Shown here piece by piece: positions 1 through 6,076 of a DNA stretch of 26,617 nt (its first letter is position 1; every line of letters begins with the position of its first letter). The stretch is from an uncultured Chloroflexota bacterium. Its GTDB lineage: Bacteria > Chloroflexota > Limnocylindria > Limnocylindrales > CSP1-4. The stretch lies in assembly GCA_903928275.1 (NCBI GenBank), contig CAIYQJ010000246.1, positions 1-26,617 on the forward strand, read 5' to 3'. The notes under the pieces are model-generated. The model was not told the origin of the DNA. It made no database searches and saw nothing but the letters and a program-made list of their open reading frames with translations. The translations under genes and the position numbers were made by a program.

Positions 1-215
1 AACGAGCCGCCCGATCGCGTTCCCGGCGAGGCGCCCGCTCGAGCGGCCCGGGTGTCCGATTCTTACGCGTCCCTTCCCCGCAGCACCGCCGCGGTGGAGG
101 ATAGTGCCGTTCTTCGCGACGAGACGACATGGGTCGGAGTCTGCGGCGGCCCGTTCGCGCTTCGCCGGCACGGCCACGGAGTGACGCAGTGGATTCGGAG
201 GGCGTGAGACCGGTG

Positions 216-1016
216 ATGCGATGGAAAGGGCTCGCGGCCGCGGCGATCCTCGCGGCAGGATCCTTCGCGGTCCCAATGACTCGGCCATCGGCGGACGCGT
301 CGATGCCGGCCGTGGCGAGCGCGGTCGACGACGTCGTGGCGAGCGTGGCCCACGTCGTGGCGGAGCCCTCGGCCGACGTCGTGGCGGCGCCCGCGTCGGT
401 CAGGATCCCGGGCGACCTCGGCTGGATCTCGTCGAACTGGGCGGGGTACGCCGTCAACAGCGGGCCCTACACCAGCGTGAGCGGCCAGTGGACGGTCCCG
501 ACGCTGACGGCGAGCAGGCGCGACGGCTACTCGGCGATGTGGGTCGGCATCGACGGGTTCGACAACGCCTCGCTCATCCAGGTCGGCACCGAGGCCGACT
601 ACTACGGCGGTGCCGCGCACTACTCCGCCTGGTGGGAGATCCTGCCGGCGTCGGCTGAGACGGTTCCGACGCTGTCGGTGCGGGCCGGAGACACGATCAC
701 CGTGAGCATCGCTCGCGTCTCGTCCGGTCGATGGCGGATCGCGATCAAGGACTCGCGTGGCGGCAGCTACAGCACAACACGCTCCTACGCCGGCGCGGGG
801 ACGTCGGCGGAATGGATCGAGGAGGCGCCGCTCATCGGACGACACGCGACGCAACTCGCACACCACGCCTCCGTCCGGTTCCGCGACGTCGCGGCGAACG
901 GGGTCAACCCGCGCCTCGCCGTCGCCGACGGGGGCGCGATGATCCGGCACGGCGTGGTCGCGAATGCGCCGTCGCTGCCCGACGCCCGCGGCAACGGCTT
1001 CGCGCTGGCGCAATGA
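216..1016 (+). CDS. Secreted glutamic peptidase, G1 (eqolisin) family
   Basis: Probable exported acid-type endopeptidase acting outside the cell. Seen: a signal peptide right after the chosen ATG (MRWKGLAAAAILAAG), an Ala/Val-rich pro-region with three copies of a DVVA/HVVA unit (DNA copies near 331, 352 and 376), then a domain with the eqolisin landmarks NWAGY (residues 74-78), WVGIDG (109-114), LIQVGTEAD and AEWIEE. By comparison with scytalidoglutamic peptidase, the catalytic Gln is Q122 (in SLIQVG) and the catalytic Glu is E199 (in AEWIEE); both are present. The family is best known from fungi, with bacterial members. The frame is open back to an ATG at 129 and has a GTG at 213; 216 is preferred because the signal peptide then starts correctly and a GGAGG lies at 197-201. 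It converges on the next gene. Family call good; substrate and pH range unknown. Confidence 0.85.
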   Translation: MRWKGLAAAAILAAGSFAVPMTRPSADASMPAVASAVDDVVASVAHVVAEPSADVVAAPASVRIPGDLGWISSNWAGYAVNSGPYTSVSGQWTVPTLTASRRDGYSAMWVGIDGFDNASLIQVGTEADYYGGAAHYSAWWEILPASAETVPTLSVRAGDTITVSIARVSSGRWRIAIKDSRGGSYSTTRSYAGAGTSAEWIEEAPLIGRHATQLAHHASVRFRDVAANGVNPRLAVADGGAMIRHGVVANAPSLPDARGNGFALAQ

Positions 1017-1039
1017 GGGCCGCCCTGCTGCGGCCGCCG

Positions 1040-1053
1040 CCGGAACGTTCCGG
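1040..1053. repeat. 14-bp perfect palindrome between convergent genes
   Basis: CCGGAACGTTCCGG is a perfect inverted repeat in the 75-base gap between the stop codons of the G1 peptidase and the minus-strand gene at 1092-1703. It has no loop and no U-tract, so it is a poor terminator as written. It could be a protein site or chance. Confidence 0.3.
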
Positions 1054-1091
1054 TACGCCGCGAGAAGACACCGGCCTGGGCAGTCCCGTGG

Positions 1092-1703
1092 TCAGGCGGT
1101 CGGGTCTGCCTCGGGTGCCGGCGCGCTGTCGTCTCCCGAGCGGGCCCGCTCGTCCGGCGGCGTGCCGGCCAGGTCGGACGCGTCGAGCGCGAGTTCCGGT
1201 GCCGCCGTCGGCACCGCCCTCGGCAGGAAGAGGCTCGGCTCCACGACGGCTCGGAACATCCGCGCGAGGTCCCGGTTGACGACGAGCGTGGTCACGTCCC
1301 TGCGTACGGCCTGCCCTCGGTCGTCGTACCGGACCGTCGCATCGGTGAGGGGCACCCACGAATGGCGACGGAGAGCCGTCTTCATGGGGTCCGAGGCCGG
1401 CGTCCCGTGCACCGCTCCCTCGACGTGGTACGGCCCCAGGTCCACCTCGACGCGGATCGCGTTCGTGTGCACACGGCGCAGCGGATCGCCGCGCGGCCCC
1501 GTGGCCACCACGGCACACAGCTCGTCGCGCTCGATCGACAGCTCAGGCATCTCCACGACGTGGCCGTCGCTCAGGGCCTCGAGCCGCGCGTCCCGGATGC
1601 GCAACTCGGAAGCCGCGTTGAGCGCGTCGGTCATGCGCTGATCGCCGAGCTCGACGTGACCGTACACGCGGCAGTCGGTGGCGAAGGCCTCCAGTTCGAT
1701 CAT
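1092..1703 (-). CDS. Conserved-looking hypothetical protein with a duplicated module
   Basis: Not recognised with certainty; it resembles small beta-rich proteins of unknown function (DUF6812-like, from memory). Seen: no signal peptide or membrane segment, so probably cytoplasmic. Two stretches follow the same pattern: residues about 12-45 (VYGHVELGDQRMTDALN followed by RDARLEAL) and about 91-125 (YHVEGAVHG followed by HSWVPLTDATVRY). Each has V-x-G-x-V, an Asp/Leu stretch, then a hydrophobic-DA motif, which suggests an internal duplication. A TLVVNRDLARM stretch follows the second copy. The last 35 residues are rich in Ala, Pro and Asp and look disordered. The ATG is preceded by TAGAAT and a 6-base gap, the signature of a leaderless transcript, which supports the start. 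It diverges from the C39-like gene with an 88-bp gap. Confidence 0.75.
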   Translation of the reverse strand: MIELEAFATDCRVYGHVELGDQRMTDALNAASELRIRDARLEALSDGHVVEMPELSIERDELCAVVATGPRGDPLRRVHTNAIRVEVDLGPYHVEGAVHGTPASDPMKTALRRHSWVPLTDATVRYDDRGQAVRRDVTTLVVNRDLARMFRAVVEPSLFLPRAVPTAAPELALDASDLAGTPPDERARSGDDSAPAPEADPTA

Positions 1704-1709
1704 GCATCG

Positions 1710-1715
1710 ATTCTA
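1710..1715 (-). promoter_or_regulatory. -10 box of a leaderless promoter
   Basis: On the minus strand TAGAAT is followed by CGATGC and then the ATG at 1703. A -10 hexamer six bases before a start codon puts transcription start at or next to the ATG. No Shine-Dalgarno sequence is present and no -35 box is obvious. Confidence 0.5.
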
Positions 1716-1779
1716 CGCCAGGTACGCCAGTGCATCGGCGCCGGAGCGCATCCACAGGACCCCTGACCGATCATCGCGG

Positions 1780-1785
1780 TACTGT
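1780..1785 (+). promoter_or_regulatory. -10 box of a leaderless promoter
   Basis: TACTGT is followed by GCGAGG and the ATG at 1792. This is the same six-base spacing as for the divergent gene at 1703, so the 88-bp gap would carry two back-to-back leaderless promoters. The GAGG next to the ATG is too close to act as a normal ribosome site. Confidence 0.45.
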
Positions 1786-1791
1786 GCGAGG

Positions 1792-2598
1792 ATGAAGAAC
1801 AGCGGCTGGGTGCCTCGGGCGCTCTCCGCCCTGGCTGCGTCCGCCATCCTCGCGACGTGCGCCCCGATCGCGGCGGCCGCGCCGCCGCCGCGCGTCGCGG
1901 CACAGAGTCCCGTCGCGGTCGGAGTGACGCGCGCGGTCATGGCGGTCCCGGGCCGGCCGGTCCGCGTGGACCTGTACGCCTCCGGCGACTTCGTCTCGCA
2001 GACCAACCTCGTCCAGTGCGTGGGTGCGAGCATGCAGATGATGCTCAACATGATCCGGTCGACCGACGACCGGACCGCCGCGACGCAGCTTCGCCTCTTC
2101 GACCTGGCACGCTCGCTGCGCGACCCGACCGCCCCGGCCGGCGCGCAGCATCCGGGCGCATCCGCCGCGGGCTGGGCGGCCGGGTTGACGGCGGCCGGCG
2201 CCGGCACGTATGAGGTCCTCGGCGCGGCCACGCTCGACTCGGCGCTCACGCTCGCGGCATCGGCGATCGAGCGGACCGGGCGCCCCGTGGGCCTCCTCAT
2301 GTGGCAGGGAGCCCACGCGTGGGTCATGAGTGGTTTCGAGGCGACCGCGGATCCGGCGACGGACGCGTCCGCTCGTGTCACCGCCGTGCGCGTCCTCGAT
2401 CCGCTGTATCCGAGGATCGTCGGCGCGCCGTGGGGCCCGGGCCCCGCGCCCGACGCCCGCCTGAGCGTGCCGGAGCTTGCGCGCGTCTTCGTCCCCTACC
2501 GACCGCACGGCCGCACGGTGGCGCTCCGGAGCCGGTTCGTCCTCGTCCTGCCGGTCGCGCCCACCCTGACCTCGAGGCTTCAGCTTCGGGCCTCCTGA
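1792..2598 (+). CDS. Secreted papain-fold / C39-like cysteine peptidase-like protein
   Basis: 268 residues. Seen: an N-terminal signal peptide (hydrophobic residues 9-30, ending in a run of Ala), then a papain-like order of possible catalytic residues: Cys76 in NLVQCVGASMQMMLN at a helix start, His175 in WQGAHAWVMSGF, and Asp203 in VRVLDPLYPR. This Cys...GxHxWV...DP order is typical of C39-like and transglutaminase-like folds, and the PLYPR stretch after the Asp resembles a C39 'DPlyp' turn. The function is therefore probably peptide-bond cleavage outside the cell, but a non-catalytic or transferase role is possible. An L-A-T-C sequence (Cys23) is a weak lipobox, so membrane anchoring cannot be excluded. 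The frame is open upstream to 1678, but the signal peptide and the TACTGT promoter place the start at 1792. paiB-like follows 54 bases on, with its own promoter. Confidence 0.65.
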   Translation: MKNSGWVPRALSALAASAILATCAPIAAAAPPPRVAAQSPVAVGVTRAVMAVPGRPVRVDLYASGDFVSQTNLVQCVGASMQMMLNMIRSTDDRTAATQLRLFDLARSLRDPTAPAGAQHPGASAAGWAAGLTAAGAGTYEVLGAATLDSALTLAASAIERTGRPVGLLMWQGAHAWVMSGFEATADPATDASARVTAVRVLDPLYPRIVGAPWGPGPAPDARLSVPELARVFVPYRPHGRTVALRSRFVLVLPVAPTLTSRLQLRAS

Positions 2599-2640
2599 GG
2601 CGCGAGGCGGGTGTGCGCGGTCGCGACCCGGGCGGCGTGC

Positions 2641-2646
2641 TACGGT
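2641..2646 (+). promoter_or_regulatory. -10 box of a leaderless promoter
   Basis: TACGGT is followed by CCGGCG and the ATG at 2653. The six-base gap matches the other leaderless promoters in the window, and the paiB-like gene has no Shine-Dalgarno sequence. Confidence 0.5.
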
Positions 2647-2652
2647 CCGGCG

Positions 2653-3297
2653 ATGTACCAGCCCGACCACGGCCGCTTCGTCGCACCAGACCCCGCGGTC
2701 TCACTCACGGAGCTCGCCGCCGTGGTCCCGGCGACGCTCGTGACGGTCACGACCGCCGGATTGGCCGCATCGATCCTGCCCATGCTCTTCGTCCCCGAGA
2801 ACGGTCCGCTCGGGACGCTCCGCGGGCACCTGGCACGCGCGAACCCGCACTGGCGAGAGCTGCCGGGCGACGTGGAGGCGCTCGCGATCTTGTCCGGACC
2901 GGACGCCTACGTGTCGCCGGGGCTCTACGAGACGACGCGTCGGACGGGGCGCGACGTCCCCACGTGGAACTACACGACCGTCCACGCCCACGGGACGATC
3001 GCCGTCCGCGACGATCCCGCGTGGCTCCTGGCGCTCGTCCGTAGCCTCTCGGACCGCCACGAAGCAGGGCGCCCGGAGCCATGGTCGGTGGACGACGCAC
3101 CGGCGGAGTACATCGAGGGCCAGCTCCGCGCGATCGTCGGGGTGGAGCTGCGGATCTCGCGGCTCGACGCGAAGCACAAGCTGAGCCAGGACCGTGAGAC
3201 GGCCGACTTCGCCGGCGTCATGGCCGGGTTCTCGGCCGGTTCTCCCAACGAACGTGCGGTCGCCGACGAGATGCGGCGCGAGTCGCCCGCGCGCTAG
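2653..3297 (+). CDS. PaiB-type FMN-binding protein (FMN_bind_2 family)
   Basis: 214 residues, the usual length for the PaiB family. These are cytoplasmic split-barrel flavin-binding proteins named after a Bacillus negative regulator of sporulation and protease genes; in most species the real activity is unknown. Seen: MYQPDH at the N-terminus, TAGLAASILPMLF (residues 34-46), GPLGTLRGHLARANPHW, ALAILSGPDAYVSPGLY (76-92), VPTWNYTTVHAHG (102-114) and KHKLSQDR (174-181), all hallmark stretches in the correct order. The start is fixed by MYQP and by the TACGGT box six bases upstream. It follows two secreted hydrolase genes, which recalls the protease link of PaiB, but co-regulation is only a guess. 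A strong hairpin lies 65 bases past its stop. Confidence 0.88.
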   Translation: MYQPDHGRFVAPDPAVSLTELAAVVPATLVTVTTAGLAASILPMLFVPENGPLGTLRGHLARANPHWRELPGDVEALAILSGPDAYVSPGLYETTRRTGRDVPTWNYTTVHAHGTIAVRDDPAWLLALVRSLSDRHEAGRPEPWSVDDAPAEYIEGQLRAIVGVELRISRLDAKHKLSQDRETADFAGVMAGFSAGSPNERAVADEMRRESPAR

Positions 3298-3361
3298 CGA
3301 TGCGGCGCGTCCGACCCACGAGGCCGGGGGCGCCGGCCGGGCAGGAGCGCAGGGGATCGCT

Positions 3362-3396
3362 CGGGCGGACCGCACCCAACGGATGCGGTCCGCCCG
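3362..3396. terminator. Perfect 13-bp stem hairpin, U-less terminator candidate
   Basis: CGGGCGGACCGCA (3362-3374) is repeated inverted and without error as TGCGGTCCGCCCG (3384-3396) around a 9-base loop. It lies 65 bases after the paiB-like stop and about 58 bases beyond the stop of the small minus-strand ORF, so it could serve both strands. No T-run follows on either side, so termination would not be of the classical intrinsic type. An RNA-stabilising 3' stem is the alternative. Confidence 0.55.
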
Positions 3397-3453
3397 GCGT
3401 GCGGGCCTTCCCACCGGTCGGCAGGCGAGGGGCTCGCGTTGAAGAGCGGCCCG

Positions 3454-3618
3454 CTACGGGAGGACGCTCGGGGCCGCGAGGCCGATCGATGCGGCGAGGG
3501 TCGCGGGGGACGCGAGTGTCGCGACGAACGCGGCGACCACGAGCGCGGCGATGGCGAGCAGGGCCAGCACCTCGGCCGGGATCGGCCGACGAGTGGGAGC
3601 GTGGCCTGGGACCAGCAT
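3454..3618 (-). CDS. Possible small membrane peptide (54 aa), hypothetical
   Basis: An ATG-started frame of 54 codons within a 588-base stretch lacking any clear gene. The product starts MLVPGHAPTRRPIPAE and then has one hydrophobic segment, about residues 16-36 (VLALLAIAALVVAAFVATLA), followed by a short Ala/Ser/Pro tail. The positive charges before the hydrophobic segment would favour an inside N-terminus. Gene-like points: amino-acid make-up unlike the Arg-rich noise frames around it, and codons with G/C in third position. Against: no clear ribosome site, with only a GAGG fused to an in-frame GTG six bases before the ATG, and no recognisable family. An upstream in-frame stop lies near 3658. 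It could be a real small protein or a decayed remnant of a membrane protein. Confidence 0.4.
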   Translation of the reverse strand: MLVPGHAPTRRPIPAEVLALLAIAALVVAAFVATLASPATLAASIGLAAPSVLP

Positions 3619-3750
3619 GGCCGGCACCTCGGATCCGATGCCCCGGACGTATCACTGGGGGTGGGCGTCCGGCGATCACCATGGTCGCCGTCCGACCCGC
3701 CGTCGGCCACCGCGCGAAGGTCGGGTGACGACCCGTACTACGCGCTGTCG

Positions 3751-3776
3751 GCGGCTACGCCGGCTGCAGTAGCCGC
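3751..3776. repeat. 8-bp inverted repeat in a gene-free stretch
   Basis: GCGGCTAC (3751-3758) pairs with GTAGCCGC (3769-3776) over a 10-base loop. The surrounding 3619-3885 contains no ORF with credible composition. Part of this stretch (3619-3750) may be the upstream region of the small ORF at 3454-3618. I see nothing else there apart from the palindrome at 3864. Confidence 0.3.
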
Positions 3777-3863
3777 AGCGGCCGGATCTCGGCGCGGGCC
3801 CGGGACGACGCCCGCGAGCGCCGCACGCGACGTGCCGGCCGCGCGACGCGAACGCCGGACCCG

Positions 3864-3881
3864 CTCCGCCGGCCGGCGGAG
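3864..3881 (-). terminator. 18-bp palindrome just after the carbamate kinase stop
   Basis: CTCCGCCGGCCGGCGGAG is a perfect palindrome ending five bases beyond the TAG of the carbamate kinase gene (minus strand). Folded, it gives a 7-bp stem with a GGCC loop. No T-run follows. Its position at the end of the OTC-carbamate kinase operon suggests a terminator or 3' protective stem. Confidence 0.4.
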
Positions 3882-3885
3882 GCGC

Positions 3886-4929
3886 CTATGCCTCGTCGGT
3901 CTCGAGGTCCGGCCCGGTCGCCACGACCTGGGTCCCGGCCGTCCCCTCGAGCAACCCCACGATCGCCTCGAGCTGGCCGATCGCCGCCCGGCCGCCGGTC
4001 CGCTCGACGAAGCGGCAGACGGCCTCCACCTTGGGCCCCATAGAGCCGGGCGGGAAGGGCAGGGCGCGGAGGCCGGCCGGGGTCGCCCGCAGGACGCGTC
4101 GCTTCTCCGGGGTCCCCCACCCCACGTAGGCCCCGTCGACGTCCGTCGCGAGGATGAGGACGTCCGCGCCGAGGTCCGTGGCGAGCACGGAAGACGCGAG
4201 GTCCTTGTCGATGACGGCCTCGATCCCCTGCTCGTGCCCGTCGGGGTCGCGCACCACGGGAACGCCACCGCCGCCGGTGCAGACGACAGTGAAGCCCGCC
4301 TCGACGAGACCGCGGATCGCGTCGAGCTGGACGATCGCCCGGGGTTCGGGCGACGGGACCACGCGCCGCCAGTGCGAGCCGTCCGCCTTGACGACCCAGC
4401 CACGCTCGGACGCCAGGCGCTTCGCGTCGGCCTCCTCGTAGATCGGCCCGATGAACTTCGTCGGGTTCGAGAACGCCGGGTCGTCCGCGCTCACGAGGGT
4501 GCGCGTGATGATCGCGACGGTCGCCCGGCCCTCGATCGCGTTGTCGAGCTCGAGCTCGATGACGTAGCCGATCTGGCCCGAGCTCTCCGCGCCGAGGATG
4601 TCGAGGGGGTACGGGTCCGAGGCGTCGGCCCGACTGTAGGCCTCCGTCCAGAGGGCCAGGAGGCCCACCTGGGGGCCGTTGCCGTGGGTGACGATGAGCC
4701 GGCAGCGCGGCGCGATCGAGGCGATGACCTTGGCGGCGCCGCGGGCGGCCCGCTGCTGGCTCGCCGCGTCGAGCGGCTCCCCGCGCTTGAGCAGCGCGTT
4801 CCCGCCGAGCGCGACGACGACGAGCGGCCGCTGATCGCCGCCGGACCCGACGCGCGCGGCCCGGAGCGTGACGGCGGGTGCCGCGGCCGGGCTCGCGCCA
4901 GCGGCCCGCGGCTCGGACTTCACGCCCAT
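3886..4929 (-). CDS. arcC: Carbamate kinase
   Basis: Cytoplasmic enzyme that transfers phosphate between carbamoyl phosphate and ADP, giving ATP, ammonia and CO2 in the catabolic direction. Seen: LVVVALGGNALL (residues 36-47), THGNGPQVGLL (81-91), the PIYEEADAKRL subdomain (162-172), CTGGGGVPVV (217-226), EAVIDKDLASSVLA (237-250, with the conserved Lys242), LATDVDGAYVGWGTP and GSMGPKVEA (295-303), all in family order. It has 347 residues against a usual 310-320; the excess is an Ala-rich N-terminal tail of about 33 residues without an alternative internal ATG or GTG. Its ATG lies inside the end of the OTC gene (10-base overlap), so translation is probably coupled. The partner gene argues for citrulline or arginine breakdown. 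The related YqeA of purine-degradation clusters is an alternative name. Confidence 0.92.
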   Translation of the reverse strand: MGVKSEPRAAGASPAAAPAVTLRAARVGSGGDQRPLVVVALGGNALLKRGEPLDAASQQRAARGAAKVIASIAPRCRLIVTHGNGPQVGLLALWTEAYSRADASDPYPLDILGAESSGQIGYVIELELDNAIEGRATVAIITRTLVSADDPAFSNPTKFIGPIYEEADAKRLASERGWVVKADGSHWRRVVPSPEPRAIVQLDAIRGLVEAGFTVVCTGGGGVPVVRDPDGHEQGIEAVIDKDLASSVLATDLGADVLILATDVDGAYVGWGTPEKRRVLRATPAGLRALPFPPGSMGPKVEAVCRFVERTGGRAAIGQLEAIVGLLEGTAGTQVVATGPDLETDEA

Positions 4930-5927
4930 CGCCCGACGCCTTCGAGCCGACCGGTCAGGAGCGCGACGAGGATCGCCTGCTCGGTACACAGCCGGTTGGC
5001 CGCCTGGTCGAACACGACGGAGCGGAAGCCGTCGATCACCGGCGCGGCGACCTCCTCGCCGCGGTGGGCCGGCAGGCAGTGCATGAAGATCCCGCCGGGG
5101 GCGGCGAGCGCCATGAGCTCCTCGGTGACCCGGTAGGGGCCGAACGCGGCGATGCGCGCGTCCTTCTCCGAGGCATCGACGTTCATCGACAGCCAGACGT
5201 CCGTGTACACGACATCCGCACCGGCGACCGCGGCGCGGACGTCGTGCGTGGTCTCCACGCTGCCGCCCGTCTGCAGCGCCATGGTCCGAGCCGTCTCCAC
5301 GACGTCCGCGTCTGCCTCGTAGCCGGGCGGCGTCACCACCGTCACGTGCACGCCGGCGAGCGCACCCGCTTCCATGAGGCTGTGGATCGTGTTGCAGCCA
5401 TCCCCGACGAAGGCGAGCCGCACCCCCTCGAGCCGGCCGAGCTTCTCCCGGATCGTCAGGAGGTCGGCAAGGGCCTGACACGGGTGATGCCCGTCCGTCA
5501 GAGCGTTGACGACCGGGATCGTGGATGCGGCCGCGAACCGGGCGACATCCTCGTCGGAGAACGTGCGGATGACGAAGGCCTTCGTATACCGGGAGAGGAC
5601 CCGGGCCGTGTCCTCGATCGTCTCGCCGCGCCCGAGCTGGAGGTCGGCCGCGCCGAGCATCTCCGGGGTGCCTCCAAGGCGCGCGATCGCCACGGTGAAG
5701 CTCACGCGCGTCCGCGTGGACGGCTTGGAGAAGTACATCGCGACCACCTCGTTGCGGAGGAGGCCGGAGTAGCGGTGCGGGTCGCCCTTGACCTCGCCGG
5801 AGAGGTCGAGGAGAAGCTCGATGTCCCGCCGGGAGAGGTGGGAGATGCGGAGGTAGTCCTTCAGTGCCACGGCGTGTCCGTCCAGCGGCTGCCCCGCGGG
5901 CACCGGCGATTCGACCGGCGCGGCCAC
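4920..5927 (-). CDS. Ornithine carbamoyltransferase
   Basis: Cytoplasmic transcarbamoylase that interconverts ornithine + carbamoyl phosphate and citrulline + phosphate. Seen: the carbamoyl-phosphate motif STRTR (residues 70-74), LGRGETIEDTARVLSRY (98-114), HPCQALADL (148-156), FVGDG (173-177), the ornithine loop DVWLSM (243-248), and FMHCLPAHRGEEV (281-293). The HCLP and DxxxSM motifs favour ornithine over aspartate as substrate. Coupling to carbamate kinase suggests the catabolic direction (arcB-like), but no arginine deiminase is in the window and an anabolic argF role cannot be ruled out. The start is uncertain: GTG 5927 is the longest; GTG 5867 (VALKDYLRISH) fits the normal OTC N-terminus better and overlaps the end of a small leader frame. 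A TATGCT -10 candidate is at 5945-5950. It diverges from the aminotransferase. Confidence 0.9.
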   Translation of the reverse strand: MAAPVESPVPAGQPLDGHAVALKDYLRISHLSRRDIELLLDLSGEVKGDPHRYSGLLRNEVVAMYFSKPSTRTRVSFTVAIARLGGTPEMLGAADLQLGRGETIEDTARVLSRYTKAFVIRTFSDEDVARFAAASTIPVVNALTDGHHPCQALADLLTIREKLGRLEGVRLAFVGDGCNTIHSLMEAGALAGVHVTVVTPPGYEADADVVETARTMALQTGGSVETTHDVRAAVAGADVVYTDVWLSMNVDASEKDARIAAFGPYRVTEELMALAAPGGIFMHCLPAHRGEEVAAPVIDGFRSVVFDQAANRLCTEQAILVALLTGRLEGVGRWA

Positions 5928-5938
5928 GACCAGGGCAC
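5861..5938 (-). other. Candidate leaderless leader ORF before OTC
   Basis: A GTG at 5938 lies exactly six bases after TATGCT, the spacing seen for other leaderless starts here. It opens a 25-codon frame ending in a TGA at 5863-5861, immediately after the alternative OTC start GTG at 5867. Six of the first 18 residues are Arg. This could be a translated leader affecting OTC expression. However, Arg-rich off-frames are normal in such GC-rich DNA, so support is weak. Confidence 0.2.
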
Positions 5939-5944
5939 GCGCGG

Positions 5945-5950
5945 AGCATA
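5945..5950 (-). promoter_or_regulatory. Candidate -10 box for the OTC-carbamate kinase operon
   Basis: Read on the minus strand this is TATGCT, about 17 bases upstream of the GTG at 5927. The opposite strand has TATCGT at 5962-5967, which may serve the aminotransferase gene. The two lie in the 149-bp divergent gap 5928-6076; no clear -35 boxes are seen. Confidence 0.35.
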
Positions 5951-6076
5951 CGCGTCTCGGATATCGTGGCGTGGTCGCGCGTCGCCGCCAGGCGCTCCGC
6001 GATCGACGCGAGCCCGGTCCGCCGCACGGATCACCCGTCGTCGCCCCTGAGCCCCGTCTTGCGAGGTCACATCGCC

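Noticed and set aside
3269..3309. Direct repeat GATGCGGCGCG on both sides of the paiB-like stop codon
   Set aside because: Only 11 bases in very GC-rich DNA and no mobile-element or attachment-site context; chance or slippage is sufficient.
3439..5136. A 565-codon open frame on the plus strand across the carbamate kinase gene
   Set aside because: Arg/Gly/Asp-rich, no domain, and antisense to a clear enzyme. It is a shadow caused by high GC content.
4920..5927. Assignment of the carbamoyltransferase as YgeW-type (oxamate or unknown substrate)
   Set aside because: The DxxxSM and HCLPAHRG motifs fit ornithine carbamoyltransferase. Only a phylogeny could overturn this.
3886..6027. Apparent 713-residue protein ending in carbamate kinase
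   Set aside because: The upstream half is the wrong frame of the OTC gene; the ATG at 4929 and overlap with the OTC stop give the real start.
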